This document shows, piece by piece, positions 24,606 to 33,882 of a stretch of 64,000 nt of DNA. This stretch comes from Bradyrhizobium sp. WSM1743. Lineage in GTDB: Bacteria; Pseudomonadota; Alphaproteobacteria; Rhizobiales; Xanthobacteraceae. The translations under genes were made by a program, and so were the position numbers. Where the stretch lies: NCBI RefSeq assembly GCF_000473065.1, contig NZ_AXAZ01000015.1, positions 62,001 to 126,000 of the forward strand, read 5' to 3'. Every line of letters starts with the position of its first letter. Within the stretch, counting starts at the first letter, position 1. The notes beneath the pieces were generated by a model. The model had not been told where the DNA came from, made no database searches, and saw only the letters and a program-made list of their open reading frames with translations.

Positions 24606-26282
24606 ATGCGCATCACCGCAAAATGTTTGGCAACGACGAGCCTGGTTCTGGTGACCACGGCCATCGCATCGCCCTCATGGGCGGCCAACGTGGACGCCAC
24701 GTCGACGATCGACACGGTCACCGTCTATCCCGACGGCGCCACCGTCACCCGCGTCATTTCGTTGGACCTCGCCTCCGGTGACTCGACGCTGGTCGCCAAG
24801 GATTTTCCGCTCTCGCTCGATCCGTCTTCCCTCCGCGTTGAAGGCGAGGCGGGCGCCAAGCTCACCATCGGCACCATCGATGCGCGGCCGCCGAAGGCCG
24901 CGCCGCCCGCGAACCTCTCCGAGCTGGACAAGCGCATCGAAGCACTGAGGGATCAACGGGCCGACCTGCAGGGTGCGATCGACTCGGCGAACGCCCGGCG
25001 CAAGTTTGCACAGCATTTTGCCGAGGCGTCGCCGGCCGGCCTCGGCGAGAAGGGCGAGGCGCGCCCGATCGCCGAATGGCGCGCGGCCTTTGCCGCGGTT
25101 GCCGAGGAGATCGCGACCGCTGACACCGTTATTCGCGACGCCGCGCGAAAACAGCGCGAGATCGACCGCCAGATCGCGGAATTGGAGGCCGAGCGCTCGG
25201 CCAAGCCGCCGAACAAGCTGGAAGTGCGGATCGACGTCGCCTCGGCGGCGGCGACCAAGGCGACGCTGCGCGTGACCTATGCCGTGCGCAACGCGCGCTG
25301 GGTGCCGCTCTACGACGCCCGGCTCGATACTGGCGCCAAGGATCGCAAGCCGCAGCTTGAACTCGTTCGTCGCGCCGAGGTCACGCAGTCGACCGGCGAG
25401 GACTGGGCGAACGTGACGCTCGGCGTCTCCACGGTCCGCATCAGCCGCGGCGGCAGTGCCCCCGAGCTGAGCTCGCTGGTTGCGCAATATCCGCAAGTGC
25501 CGAAGCCGCTGGCGCTTGGCACGCCCTCCGATCTGGCGCGCCCGGCCCCGATGACGCGCCAGGCGCAATCGCTGATGCCCAAGGTTGCGGAAGCGGCCGA
25601 GCCGCGCGAGCGCGCCGATGAGCAGCAGGCGGTCGCCGAGATCGGCGACTTCCAGGCCACCTTCAAGATTCCCGGCCGCGTCAGCCTCGGCGCTGCCGAG
25701 GGCGCCAAGAGCCTCCGTATCGCTTCGGTGAATGTGCCCGCCGATCTCGCGGTGCGCGCCGCACCGGTGCTGGACCCGACAGCATTCCTCGAAGCCAGCT
25801 TCAAGCAGACCGACGATACGACGCTGCTGCCCGGCAAGGTCGCGATCTACCGCGATGGTATCTTTGTCGGCCGCGGCAAGATCACCGCGTCCGCCAAGGA
25901 CGAGATCGTGCGGCTCGGCTTCGGCGCCGACGACAAGATCAAGATCGAACGCGCCGTGCTCAAGCGCAACGAGGGCTCGGCAGGCCTCTTGGTCACGACA
26001 TCGAAGACCGACGAGCGCGCGTTCAAGACCACGATCCGCAACGGCCATGATTTCCTGATCAAGGTCGCGATCGAAGATCAGCTGCCTGTCAGCGAGAACG
26101 AGGACATCGTCGTCGAGATGCTGCCCGCGAGCACGCAGCCCACCGCAACCAACATCCGCGACAAGCGCGGCGTGCTGGAATGGTCGTTCGACGCCAAGCC
26201 CGGCGAGATCAGGGACATCAACTTCGCCTGGCGCGTCCGCTGGCCGAAGGACAAGAGCATGGTGATCGTGCCGGCGGGGTAG
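24606..26282 (+). CDS. Secreted DUF4139/DUF4140 (mucoidy inhibitor A-like) protein
   Basis: 558 residues from ATG 24606, behind GGAGGGA. A Sec signal peptide ends near SWAAN. The N-terminal DUF4140 part (TVTVYPDGATVTR) is followed by a coiled coil (about 105-190, with LDKRIEALRDQRADLQ) and a C-terminal DUF4139 beta domain that includes YAVRNARWVPLYDARL. MuiA-like proteins are envelope proteins of poorly known function. The gene is not obviously in an operon; a palindromic repeat follows its stop. Confidence 0.8.
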   Translation: MRITAKCLATTSLVLVTTAIASPSWAANVDATSTIDTVTVYPDGATVTRVISLDLASGDSTLVAKDFPLSLDPSSLRVEGEAGAKLTIGTIDARPPKAAPPANLSELDKRIEALRDQRADLQGAIDSANARRKFAQHFAEASPAGLGEKGEARPIAEWRAAFAAVAEEIATADTVIRDAARKQREIDRQIAELEAERSAKPPNKLEVRIDVASAAATKATLRVTYAVRNARWVPLYDARLDTGAKDRKPQLELVRRAEVTQSTGEDWANVTLGVSTVRISRGGSAPELSSLVAQYPQVPKPLALGTPSDLARPAPMTRQAQSLMPKVAEAAEPRERADEQQAVAEIGDFQATFKIPGRVSLGAAEGAKSLRIASVNVPADLAVRAAPVLDPTAFLEASFKQTDDTTLLPGKVAIYRDGIFVGRGKITASAKDEIVRLGFGADDKIKIERAVLKRNEGSAGLLVTTSKTDERAFKTTIRNGHDFLIKVAIEDQLPVSENEDIVVEMLPASTQPTATNIRDKRGVLEWSFDAKPGEIRDINFAWRVRWPKDKSMVIVPAG

Positions 26283-26306
26283 ATTGCCAGCCACGAACGA
26301 GATGCG

Positions 26307-26416
26307 CCCCCTCTCCCGCTTGCGGGAGAGGGTTGGGGTGAGGGCTCTTTCCTCTGGGGGAGTCTTCGCTGTCGAGACACCCTCTCCCCAGCCCTCCCCC
26401 GCAAGCGGGGGAGGGA
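26307..26416. repeat. CTCTCCC-family palindromic repeat
   Basis: The left hairpin CCCTCTCCCGC with GCGGGAGAGGG lies at 26309-26332 and the right hairpin CCCTCCCCCGC with GCGGGGGAGGG at 26392-26415, separated by about 60 bases. It fills the gap between the convergent DUF4139 and hmuV genes and could terminate both transcripts. Related to the elements at 13534, 35165 and 53021. Confidence 0.75.
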
Positions 26417-26445
26417 GCGTACCGTCTTTGCAGAAACAGGATTGG

Positions 26446-27246
26446 CTAAATTCCGGTCTCAATTGCCCGCATCGACTGCGGCAGTACGTACGGCACGCCG
26501 TCGGCTTGATGCACGATCGCATCGATCTCGAAGATGTCGAGAATCCTCTCGCGTGTGACGACCTCCGCGCGCGGCCCGTCGGCGGTGAGCTTGCCGCCGG
26601 CCAGCACGACCAGCCGGTCGGCGAAGCGGATCGCGAGATTGAGATCGTGCAGGATGGCGATGACGGCGGTGCCGGCAGCCGCGCGGCGGCGCGCCGCTTC
26701 GACGAGGTCGATCTGGTGACGCAGATCGAGGCTCGAGGTCGGCTCGTCCAGCAGCAAAAGCCCGGGGCCGTGCTCGGCCTCGCCGCAGGCGAGCTGCACC
26801 AGCACGCGGGCGAAATGGGCGCGCTGCTGCTCGCCGCCTGACAGCGTCGGCAATTGCCGTTCGCGGAAATGCGAAAGCCCGACCTCATCCAGCGCGGCAT
26901 CGACGAGCGGGCCAGCCTCGCGCAAGCTGCGCTCGCCCGCGCCCATCAACACGATCTCCTCGATCGTGAACGGGAAGGTGACGTTGACGTGCTGGGACAG
27001 CATCGCGCGGCGCGCGGCGAGCTCGCGCGGCGTGAAGCTGCCAATGTCGCGCCGGTTCAGGCGGACCTCGCCTGCGCTCGGGCGAAGATCGCCGGAGAGC
27101 AGCCGCAGCAGCGTCGACTTGCCGGCACCGTTCGGGCCGATGATGGCGACCATCTCGCCGGCCGCAACCGTCAGGCCGACGTCATCGAGCAGCGTCGCGC
27201 GGCCGACGCGCTTGCCTAAGTGTCGCGCCTCGATCACCGCGGTCAT
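26446..27246 (-). CDS. hmuV: HmuV, heme ABC importer ATPase
   Basis: 266 residues from ATG 27246. Walker A GPNGAGKST, signature LSGGEQQR, Walker B GLLLLDEPTSSLD and switch His in ILHDLNLA are all visible. It powers HmuU-mediated transfer of heme from the periplasm to the cytoplasm. The start overlaps the hmuU stop (ATGA), and hmuT-hmuU-hmuV form one leftward operon behind hemP. Confidence 0.93.
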   Translation of the reverse strand: MTAVIEARHLGKRVGRATLLDDVGLTVAAGEMVAIIGPNGAGKSTLLRLLSGDLRPSAGEVRLNRRDIGSFTPRELAARRAMLSQHVNVTFPFTIEEIVLMGAGERSLREAGPLVDAALDEVGLSHFRERQLPTLSGGEQQRAHFARVLVQLACGEAEHGPGLLLLDEPTSSLDLRHQIDLVEAARRRAAAGTAVIAILHDLNLAIRFADRLVVLAGGKLTADGPRAEVVTRERILDIFEIDAIVHQADGVPYVLPQSMRAIETGI

Positions 27247-28328
27247 AGCGCCGTCAGCCCGCGCTGCCGCAGCAGGATGAAGAGAAAGACGGGCGCGCCG
27301 ACGGCCGCCGTCAGGATGCCGATCGGCATCTCCGCCGGCGCCACGATGGTGCGCGCCAGCGTGTCGGCGCCGACCATCAGGATCGCGCCGAGCAGCACCG
27401 AGGCCGGCAGCAGCAGCCGATGCGCCGGTCCAATGACGAGGCGGAGCAGATGCGGCACGACGATGCCGACGAAGCCGATGACGCCGCTGATCGACACCGC
27501 GACACCGGTCATGGCGGACACCATGACGATCGAGATCCGCTTCAGGCGCTCGACATCGACGCCGCCGTGAAAGGCATCGGCCTCGCCGAGCACCAGCAGA
27601 TCGAGACCGCGGGCGATGAAGGCGCAGGCGGCAAGCCCGACGATGAGGACCGGCGCGAGCACGGCCGCCTTGGTCCAGGTCGCGCCGCTCATCGAGCCGA
27701 GCATCCAGAACGTGATGTCGCGGAGCTGGCGGTCGTCCGCGATGAACACGAGGAGCCCGATGCCCGCGTTGGCGATCGCGGTGATGGCGACGCCGGCGAG
27801 CAGGAAGATCGCGATCGAGGTCCGCCCCGAGCGGCTGGAGATGCCGTAGAGGATTGCGGTGGTCGCCAGCGAGCCAGCGAAGGCCGCCAGCGGCAACAGC
27901 TCGGTCTGGAGAAAGCGCAGCGCCTCGCCGAAGCGGGAATCGGTGAAGACGATCGCGCTCGCGGCTGCGAGCGCGCCGCCGCTGGAGACGCCGACCAGGG
28001 CGGGATCGGCGAGCGGGTTGCGAAACAGCCCCTGCATGATCGCGCCGGCCGCGGCCAGCAGGCCGCCGACCATCGCGGCCGCCGCGATCCGGGGGATGCG
28101 GATCGACCACAGCACGAGCTGATCGCGGGCCGTCGTGGGCGTGCTTTCGCCGATAACGCCGAGCGCGGCAGGCAGGCGGGAGAGGGGGATGCCGGCGGCA
28201 CCGACCGTCAGCGCGATGATCGCAGTGACCAACAGCACCACGAGCAGAACTGGGATAGCGAACGATGCGGACCGCCGTCCCGCGCTGCGTCGCGGGCTCC
28301 GTGCTTCGATCCCGACGGCCACGCTCAT
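27243..28328 (-). CDS. hmuU: HmuU, heme ABC importer permease
   Basis: 361 residues from ATG 28328, a FecCD-family permease with about ten hydrophobic segments and the motifs RIPRIAAAAMVGGLLAAAGA and FRNPLADPALVGVSSGGAL. It forms the inner-membrane heme channel with HmuV. Both ends overlap neighbours by ATGA, showing coupled translation in hmuTUV. Confidence 0.93.
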   Translation of the reverse strand: MSVAVGIEARSPRRSAGRRSASFAIPVLLVVLLVTAIIALTVGAAGIPLSRLPAALGVIGESTPTTARDQLVLWSIRIPRIAAAAMVGGLLAAAGAIMQGLFRNPLADPALVGVSSGGALAAASAIVFTDSRFGEALRFLQTELLPLAAFAGSLATTAILYGISSRSGRTSIAIFLLAGVAITAIANAGIGLLVFIADDRQLRDITFWMLGSMSGATWTKAAVLAPVLIVGLAACAFIARGLDLLVLGEADAFHGGVDVERLKRISIVMVSAMTGVAVSISGVIGFVGIVVPHLLRLVIGPAHRLLLPASVLLGAILMVGADTLARTIVAPAEMPIGILTAAVGAPVFLFILLRQRGLTAL

Positions 28329-29275
28329 TGCCGGCAATTCGCCGTCGACAGAGCCGACGTGAATGCGCCGCCGTCGGCCAATGCCGGATAGAGCTTGACG
28401 GAGAGATCGCGCGCCGCCGCCGCCGTCCGCGGCCCGAAGCCGAGCAGATAGAGCCCGTCCATGGTGATGAAGCTCTTGTTGGCCGCGACTGGCGTCAGCG
28501 CAAAACCGGGATGAGCATAAATTGCGTCGGCCTGCACCGAATCCTTGCCGCGCTCGATCGACAGCACGAATTCGGGCTTTGCGGCCACGATCGCCTCGTC
28601 GCCGATGATCTTGTAGCCGTCGTAATCGTCCACCGCATTGGTCGCACCCGCGAGCTGGATGATCTCGTCGGCCGCGGTCTTGCGGCCGGCCACCATCGCC
28701 CGCCCGTTCTGGACCGACATCACGAACATCACGCGCACCGGCATCGTCACCTTGGCGCGCAGTGCGCGCACCTGCGCAAGATCGGCGCCGACGGCGGCGC
28801 TCAGACATTCGGCACGCGCGTCGACGCCCATGGCGTGGCCGACCAGTCTTATCTTCTCGATCAGGCCTTCTTCGGAAAAGGTCTCGGGCACCAGCACCAG
28901 CGGCACCTTCGCCGTCTCCAGGATATCCATGGTCTCGCGCGGGCCCGAGCCCTGGATCGCCAGGATCAGGGTGGGGTTGAGGCCGAGCACACCTTCGGCC
29001 GAGATCTGGCGCATGTAGCCGACATTGGGTTTGTCGTGCAGCGCCGCCGCCGGATAAAGGCTCGTGGTGTCGACGCCGACCAGCCGGCTTTCCAGCCCGA
29101 GCGCATAGAGGATCTCGGTGATGGCGCCGCCGATCGACACCGTGCGGGCAAAATCGGCAACACTGACCTCGCGATTGCGTGCGTCATGCACGGTGATGCC
29201 GGCCGCGTGCGCGGCAGACGCGAGCGCGATTCCGCCGGAGAGCAGGAGATGGGCGAGGGTGCGACAAAATGTCAT
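28325..29275 (-). CDS. hmuT: HmuT, periplasmic heme-binding protein
   Basis: 316 residues with a Sec signal peptide ending near SAAHA-AG (about 24), followed by a TroA/BtuF-like helical-backbone binding fold. SIGGAITEILYALGLE near the start and GQ-like NPTLILAIQGSGP fit heme-binding HmuT. It hands heme to HmuUV. It starts six bases after the hemP stop and overlaps hmuU. Confidence 0.92.
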   Translation of the reverse strand: MTFCRTLAHLLLSGGIALASAAHAAGITVHDARNREVSVADFARTVSIGGAITEILYALGLESRLVGVDTTSLYPAAALHDKPNVGYMRQISAEGVLGLNPTLILAIQGSGPRETMDILETAKVPLVLVPETFSEEGLIEKIRLVGHAMGVDARAECLSAAVGADLAQVRALRAKVTMPVRVMFVMSVQNGRAMVAGRKTAADEIIQLAGATNAVDDYDGYKIIGDEAIVAAKPEFVLSIERGKDSVQADAIYAHPGFALTPVAANKSFITMDGLYLLGFGPRTAAAARDLSVKLYPALADGGAFTSALSTANCRQ

Positions 29276-29281
29276 TACAGG

Positions 29282-29488
29282 TTACTTCGTCAGGATCAGC
29301 TTGTTCTGCGAGGTCAGGCGGAGACGATAGCTGTCCTCGCCATGCGCAATGATGATCTCGCGCTCGGCCGCAAACAGCTCGCGGCTGTCGATCCGGCTCC
29401 CGCGCATGGTCAGAGTTCGCGTTGTTGCGGAAGGGCTTTGTGCCGGCCCTGCCGCGCCGCCGCTGCTGTCTCCTGATGTTGCTGACAT
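29282..29488 (-). CDS. hemP: HemP, hemin uptake protein
   Basis: 68 residues from ATG 29488. The conserved C-terminal half contains IDSRELFAAEREIIIAHG and ends YRLRLTSQNKLILTK, the HemP/HmuP pattern. HmuP-type proteins act in iron- and heme-dependent activation of the receptor gene in Bradyrhizobium. An upstream open frame adds 74 residues that look non-coding. It heads the hemP-hmuTUV operon, divergent from hmuR. Confidence 0.88.
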   Translation of the reverse strand: MSATSGDSSGGAAGPAQSPSATTRTLTMRGSRIDSRELFAAEREIIIAHGEDSYRLRLTSQNKLILTK

Positions 29489-29507
29489 TGTGGGTGTGAT
29501 GCGCTTT

Positions 29508-29518
29508 CGAAAATTTCG
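29508..29518. promoter_or_regulatory. Short dyad in the hemP-hmuR divergent promoter region
   Basis: CGAAA-A-TTTCG is an 11-base inverted repeat with a one-base centre, 19 bases upstream of the hemP ATG. The 261-bp hemP-hmuR gap is AT-rich and must hold both promoters. In related bacteria Irr acts on this region through an iron control element; a consensus Irr box was not recognised with confidence, so the dyad is only a candidate. Confidence 0.25.
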
Positions 29519-29749
29519 TTTACCGGTTTTGTATAGGCGGCACGACGCGCATTCCAACGGTGGCAATTTACAATCGATATAAACTGCAACCTGATGTGAT
29601 TGACCGTCAGAGTGTTGCCACGTAACCATTTCTCGCAGCGGGGAACTTGCCCGCCTCTTGAGACAATCAGCCAGCCAGTCGCTCGCGTTGCGAGCGCGCG
29701 CCAGCCACAAGACATCAAAAGCTAAAGTGAAGTGCAGGCTGGGGCTGAT

Positions 29750-32101
29750 ATGGCTGACGGGGCTAGGTATTCGCGCGCCCTGATTTTGGGCGCGTTGGTG
29801 GTTTCAATTGCGGCAATGATGGCGGAGAGCAGTCTCGCGCAGACCGCGTTGCCGCAGGCCGACAACGCGTCCTCGGAACGACCGAAACAGGCCAAACGCA
29901 AGCCGGGGAAGCCGCAAGTCGCACAGCGGGCAACGCCTGACGTCATGAACGCCCGCGCCCAGGCCGGCGGCACGGCGCCGATTCAGGTGCTCGACACCAT
30001 TACCGTCGCCGCAACCAAGACGAAAGAACGCGCGATCGACGCGCTCGCGCCTGTCAGTTCGATCACGCTCGACCAGATCCAGGGAATCCAGCCGAACCGG
30101 CTGTCGGGCATTTTCTATGCGGTGCCCGGTGTGTCGTTCCAGGAGCGTGGCGACGACCCTGCGACTGTCATCAACATCCGCGGCCTGCAGGATTTCGGCC
30201 GCGTCGCTGTCGTCGTCGACGGCGCGCGGCAGAACTACCAGCGCACCGGCCACAACGCCAACGGCTCCTTCTTCCTCGATCCTGAATTGATCGGTGGCGT
30301 CGACGTCGTGCGCGGCCCGACCGCCAACATCTACGGCTCCGGCGCGATCGGCGGCCTGGTCTCGTTCCGCACCAAGGACATCGACGACGTGGTGCGTCCA
30401 GGCGAGCGCTGGGGCGTCGATCTCTCGGGCTCCTACGGCTCCAACAACAATCGCGGACTGGGTTCTGTGTTCGGCGGCGTGCGCGCCACGCCCGATATCG
30501 ACATCTTCGGCGGCGCGGTCTACCGCACGCAAGGCAACTACAAGGACGGCAACGGCACCGAGATCGGCAACACCGGCAATCAGGTCGAGGCCGGGCTGAT
30601 GAAGCTCACGGTGCGGCCCGCCCTCGGTCACGAGGTCAAGTTCGGCGCCGTCTTCCAGGACTATCAATACGATATCGGCCAGTTCAACCGCGGTCCGGTG
30701 GCAACGGCGGCACAGCGCGCGCTCTACCAGGGCTCGTCGGTCTATGCCTCCGATGCGAAGAACTACACCGGCACCATCACCTGGAACTATTCGCTGCCGA
30801 GCGACAATCTGTTCGACTGGCACATGTCGGTCTACGGTAACCGCGTCGATAACGATCAGACCAAGACCTATCACTACTCGACCGGGGGCACGGCCTATTG
30901 CGGCGCCGGTAATTTCGGCAACAACATTTCGGGCTGCGTCGGCGACAAGCGCGGCTACATCCTCAATACCTACGGTATCGACGTCAACAACACCACGCGC
31001 TTCAACGTCGGCGACTGGCGCAATGCCGTCACCTGGGGCGTCGACGCGTTCCAGGACGACGTGATCACGACCGACAGCCGCGGCAACTCCAACATCACGA
31101 CGCCGAGCGGCATCCGCACCGTCTCGGGCGGTTTCGTTCAGTTGAAGCAGAATTACAGCACCTGGTTCGAGGCGGTGAGTGCGATCCGCTATGACCGCTA
31201 CGATCTTGATTCCGGCCGGACCAACGCCGGCGGTGACCGCTTCTCGCCGAAGATCACGCTCGGCGTCACGCCGGTCCCGGGCTTCCAACCCTATGTCAGC
31301 TATGCCGAAGGCTACCGCGCTCCATCGATCACCGAGACGGTGATCTCGGGCGCGCATGCGACCGGCGGCGGACCGGCCTTCTTCCCCTGTCCAGACGGCA
31401 CCGTCGGCCTGTTCTGCTTCCTGCCCAACCCGAACCTTCGTCCCGAGGTCGGCAAGAACAAGGAAGTCGGCTTCAACCTGAAATACGACAACATCTTCAG
31501 CGCCAACGACTCGTTCCGCGGCAAGATCAATCTGTTCCGCAACGATGTCAGCGACTACATCGATCTCGTCGCTTCGGCGCCGGTCCCAGTGCCGCCGTTC
31601 GGCTCGTTCAGCCAGTACTATCAGTACCAGAACATCACACAGGCCCGCATCCAGGGCTTCGAGGCAGAGACGATGTACGATGCCGGCAACTGGTTCATCG
31701 GCGTCGCCGGTCACTACATCCAGGGCAAGAACGTCGCCACCAATATCGGGCTGGCGACCATCACGCCGCGCAAGGTCGTCACGACCGGCGGCGTCCGCCT
31801 GCTCGATCGCACGCTGATCATGACGGCGCAGTGGGCTTCGTTCGGTGCCAACAACGACGTGCCCGCCAACTATCTTCCTGCGACCGGCTACGAGCTGGTC
31901 AATCTGTACCTGACCTACAACGCGACCAGGGACATCGTGTTCTCGGCCTCGATCGACAATCTCTTGAACCAGTACTACCGGCCTTACGCCATTCCCGGCA
32001 GCTCGACCGACGGCACGTCGCAGAACGACGTGCTGTGGTCGAGCCCGGGTCCAGGCAGGGTCTACAAGGCCGGCATGAAGATCCACTTTGGAGGTGCGTA
32101 A
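29750..32101 (+). CDS. hmuR: HmuR, TonB-dependent outer-membrane heme receptor
   Basis: About 783 residues from ATG 29750 (a GTG at 29732 would add six). A signal peptide ends near SSLAQ, followed by a Lys/Pro-rich linker, a TonB box (LDTITVAATK), a plug domain (VSFQERGDDPATVINIRGLQ, GPTANIYGSGAIGG) and a 22-strand beta barrel ending in aromatic IHFGG. The GSGAIGG and YAEGYRAPSI motifs fit the hemoglobin/heme receptor family. It brings heme across the outer membrane using the TonB system encoded just downstream. Confidence 0.93.
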   Translation: MADGARYSRALILGALVVSIAAMMAESSLAQTALPQADNASSERPKQAKRKPGKPQVAQRATPDVMNARAQAGGTAPIQVLDTITVAATKTKERAIDALAPVSSITLDQIQGIQPNRLSGIFYAVPGVSFQERGDDPATVINIRGLQDFGRVAVVVDGARQNYQRTGHNANGSFFLDPELIGGVDVVRGPTANIYGSGAIGGLVSFRTKDIDDVVRPGERWGVDLSGSYGSNNNRGLGSVFGGVRATPDIDIFGGAVYRTQGNYKDGNGTEIGNTGNQVEAGLMKLTVRPALGHEVKFGAVFQDYQYDIGQFNRGPVATAAQRALYQGSSVYASDAKNYTGTITWNYSLPSDNLFDWHMSVYGNRVDNDQTKTYHYSTGGTAYCGAGNFGNNISGCVGDKRGYILNTYGIDVNNTTRFNVGDWRNAVTWGVDAFQDDVITTDSRGNSNITTPSGIRTVSGGFVQLKQNYSTWFEAVSAIRYDRYDLDSGRTNAGGDRFSPKITLGVTPVPGFQPYVSYAEGYRAPSITETVISGAHATGGGPAFFPCPDGTVGLFCFLPNPNLRPEVGKNKEVGFNLKYDNIFSANDSFRGKINLFRNDVSDYIDLVASAPVPVPPFGSFSQYYQYQNITQARIQGFEAETMYDAGNWFIGVAGHYIQGKNVATNIGLATITPRKVVTTGGVRLLDRTLIMTAQWASFGANNDVPANYLPATGYELVNLYLTYNATRDIVFSASIDNLLNQYYRPYAIPGSSTDGTSQNDVLWSSPGPGRVYKAGMKIHFGGA

Positions 32102-32197
32102 GCCTAGGGGCCGCAACACCACAACCTCCGCCGGGCCGCGCTGATGCTCCAGCGCGGCTTCGGCGCGTTTTCGTCCTGATCAGAAGGAGAGACTTTC

Positions 32198-32530
32198 ATG
32201 TTCATCGCTATGAATCGTTTTCAGGTGAAGAAGGGCGCGGAGACCGCGTTCGAGACCGTCTGGGCGACCCGCGAATCCTATCTCGGCAGCATGCCGGGCT
32301 TCGTCGAGTTTCATCTGTTGAAGGGCCCGGAGGCCGAGGACCACACGCTCTATTCGTCGCACACCAGCTGGGTCGACAAGGCGGCGTTCGAGGCCTGGAC
32401 GCGCTCGGAGGAATTCCGACGCGCCCACGCGCGTGCCGACAACAGGACTGGCGAGAGCCTCTATCTCGGCCATCCCAAGTTCGAGGGCTTTGAGGTGATC
32501 CAGAGCGAGCGCAAGGCCGCGGCTGCTTAG
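32198..32530 (+). CDS. hmuQ: HmuQ, IsdG-type heme-degrading monooxygenase
   Basis: 110 residues behind AAGGAGAG, an ABM-fold protein starting MFIAMNRFQVKKG and containing MPGFVEFHLLKG. This matches the IsdG-like HmuQ/HmuD enzymes described in Bradyrhizobium japonicum, which open the heme ring to release iron. The position inside the heme locus favours HmuQ over its paralogue. A His in RAHARAD is a candidate axial ligand. It lies 96 bases after hmuR and 29 bases before hutX. Confidence 0.9.
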   Translation: MFIAMNRFQVKKGAETAFETVWATRESYLGSMPGFVEFHLLKGPEAEDHTLYSSHTSWVDKAAFEAWTRSEEFRRAHARADNRTGESLYLGHPKFEGFEVIQSERKAAAA

Positions 32531-32559
32531 ATCGCGGTAGCGCACGAGAGGAGCCTGAC

Positions 32560-33075
32560 ATGCTGAGCACCGATCTCGCCGATCTCAAGGCGTACATGGC
32601 CGATAATCCCGGTGCGGTGATCGAGGACGTTGCGCGCGAGCGCAAGGTCACTCCGCGCGCGGTGATCGAGGCGCTGCCGCCGTCCATGATGCGCATCGGG
32701 GGCGGTGAGCACTTTGCCGCCGCCATGCAGGACATTGCGGAATGGGGCGAGGTTACGCTGATCGTGCACACGGATGATGCGATCTTCGAGTTCACGGGCC
32801 CAATTCCCGCGGGCGAGATCGGCCGCGGCTATTTCAACCTGATGCAGCCGAAGGGCCTGCACGGTCATCTCCGCCACGGGCGCTGCGCAGGCGTTGCCTT
32901 TGTCGAGCGGCCCTTCATGGGCAAGATCTCGGCCTTCGTCGCGTTCGTGAACACCGACGGCGGCATCATGTTCAAGGTCTTCGTCGGTCGCGACGAGACC
33001 CGGGCGCTGCGGGCGGATCAGCTGGCGCGGTTCCGCCAGCTTGCTGACCGTATCGCGGCGCAGCCAGCGGTGTAG
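32560..33075 (+). CDS. hutX: HutX, cytosolic heme utilisation carrier
   Basis: 171 residues of the HutX/HuvX heme-carrier family, with VIEALPPSMMRIGGGEHF and GPIPAGEIGRGYFNL near the middle and GRDETRALRADQL near the end. It binds imported heme and passes it to degrading enzymes. It is in the operon hmuR-hmuQ-hutX-exbB-exbD-tonB, 28 bases before exbB. Confidence 0.88.
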   Translation: MLSTDLADLKAYMADNPGAVIEDVARERKVTPRAVIEALPPSMMRIGGGEHFAAAMQDIAEWGEVTLIVHTDDAIFEFTGPIPAGEIGRGYFNLMQPKGLHGHLRHGRCAGVAFVERPFMGKISAFVAFVNTDGGIMFKVFVGRDETRALRADQLARFRQLADRIAAQPAV

Positions 33076-33102
33076 CTTCCGTCCATCCGTCGGGAGATCA
33101 GG

Positions 33103-33879
33103 ATGCACAGCATTTTCAGGCTTCGGCACGTGATCGCAACAATCGCACTGGCCTTCGCGCCGAAGCCGGCCTTCGCGATCGACCAAGCCCTGTTGCCGCG
33201 CAATCTGTCGCCCTGGGGCATGTTCCTCAGCGCCGACATCATCGTGAAGATTGTGATGGTCGGCCTCGCCATCGCCTCGCTGGTGACATGGACGGTGTGG
33301 CTCGCCAAGACCATCGAGCTGCGCCGCAAGGGCTCGCTCGCCTTGCAGCGGACACGTGCCCTCGAGGGCAACATGACGCTGGCCGAGGCATCCGCACGGA
33401 CCGGCGACGCGCGCGACGCGGTCGCCCAGCTGATCCAGTCCTGCGCTAGGGAGGCCGAGCTTTCCGGCGGCATTCTCGACGACGGCTTGCAGGAGCGCGT
33501 GGCGTTGCGGCTGGAGCGGGTCGAGGCGGCGATGTCGCGGCAGATTGCGCGCGGCACCGGCGTGCTCGCAACCATCGGCGCCATCGCGCCCTTCGTCGGC
33601 CTGTTCGGCACCGTCTGGGGCATCATGAATTCCTTCATCGGCATCTCCGAGAGCCACACCACCAGTCTTGCGGTGGTCGCGCCCGGCATTGCGGAAGCGT
33701 TGCTGGCGACGGCGCTCGGTCTCGTCGCCGCGATTCCGGCGGTCGTGATCTACAATCATCTCGTCCGCGGCATTGCCAATTACCGCGCACTGCTCGGCGA
33801 CGCCTCGGCGCAACTCATGCTGCTGGTGAGCCGCCAGCGCGACCACCGCGACTTCCGCCTGACGCGGGCGGCGGAGTAG
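33103..33879 (+). CDS. exbB: ExbB, TonB-system energiser
   Basis: 258 residues with a signal-like N-terminus, a membrane segment near 45-65 (IIVKIVMVGLAIASLV) and two more around 160-225 (ATIGAIAPFVGLFGTVWGIM is the hallmark). It forms the proton channel with ExbD that drives TonB. Three bases separate it from exbD. Confidence 0.93.
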   Translation: MHSIFRLRHVIATIALAFAPKPAFAIDQALLPRNLSPWGMFLSADIIVKIVMVGLAIASLVTWTVWLAKTIELRRKGSLALQRTRALEGNMTLAEASARTGDARDAVAQLIQSCAREAELSGGILDDGLQERVALRLERVEAAMSRQIARGTGVLATIGAIAPFVGLFGTVWGIMNSFIGISESHTTSLAVVAPGIAEALLATALGLVAAIPAVVIYNHLVRGIANYRALLGDASAQLMLLVSRQRDHRDFRLTRAAE

Positions 33880-33882
33880 GCC

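Noticed and set aside
24675..26900. Open frame of over 700 codons antisense to the DUF4139 gene and hmuV
   Set aside because: Low-complexity, Arg/Asp/His-rich translation with no domains. It mirrors two well-supported genes, as expected in GC-rich DNA.
29804..32122. Open frame of 772 codons antisense to hmuR
   Set aside because: Composition rich in Arg, Val and Asp without any domain; the sense frame is a complete TonB receptor.
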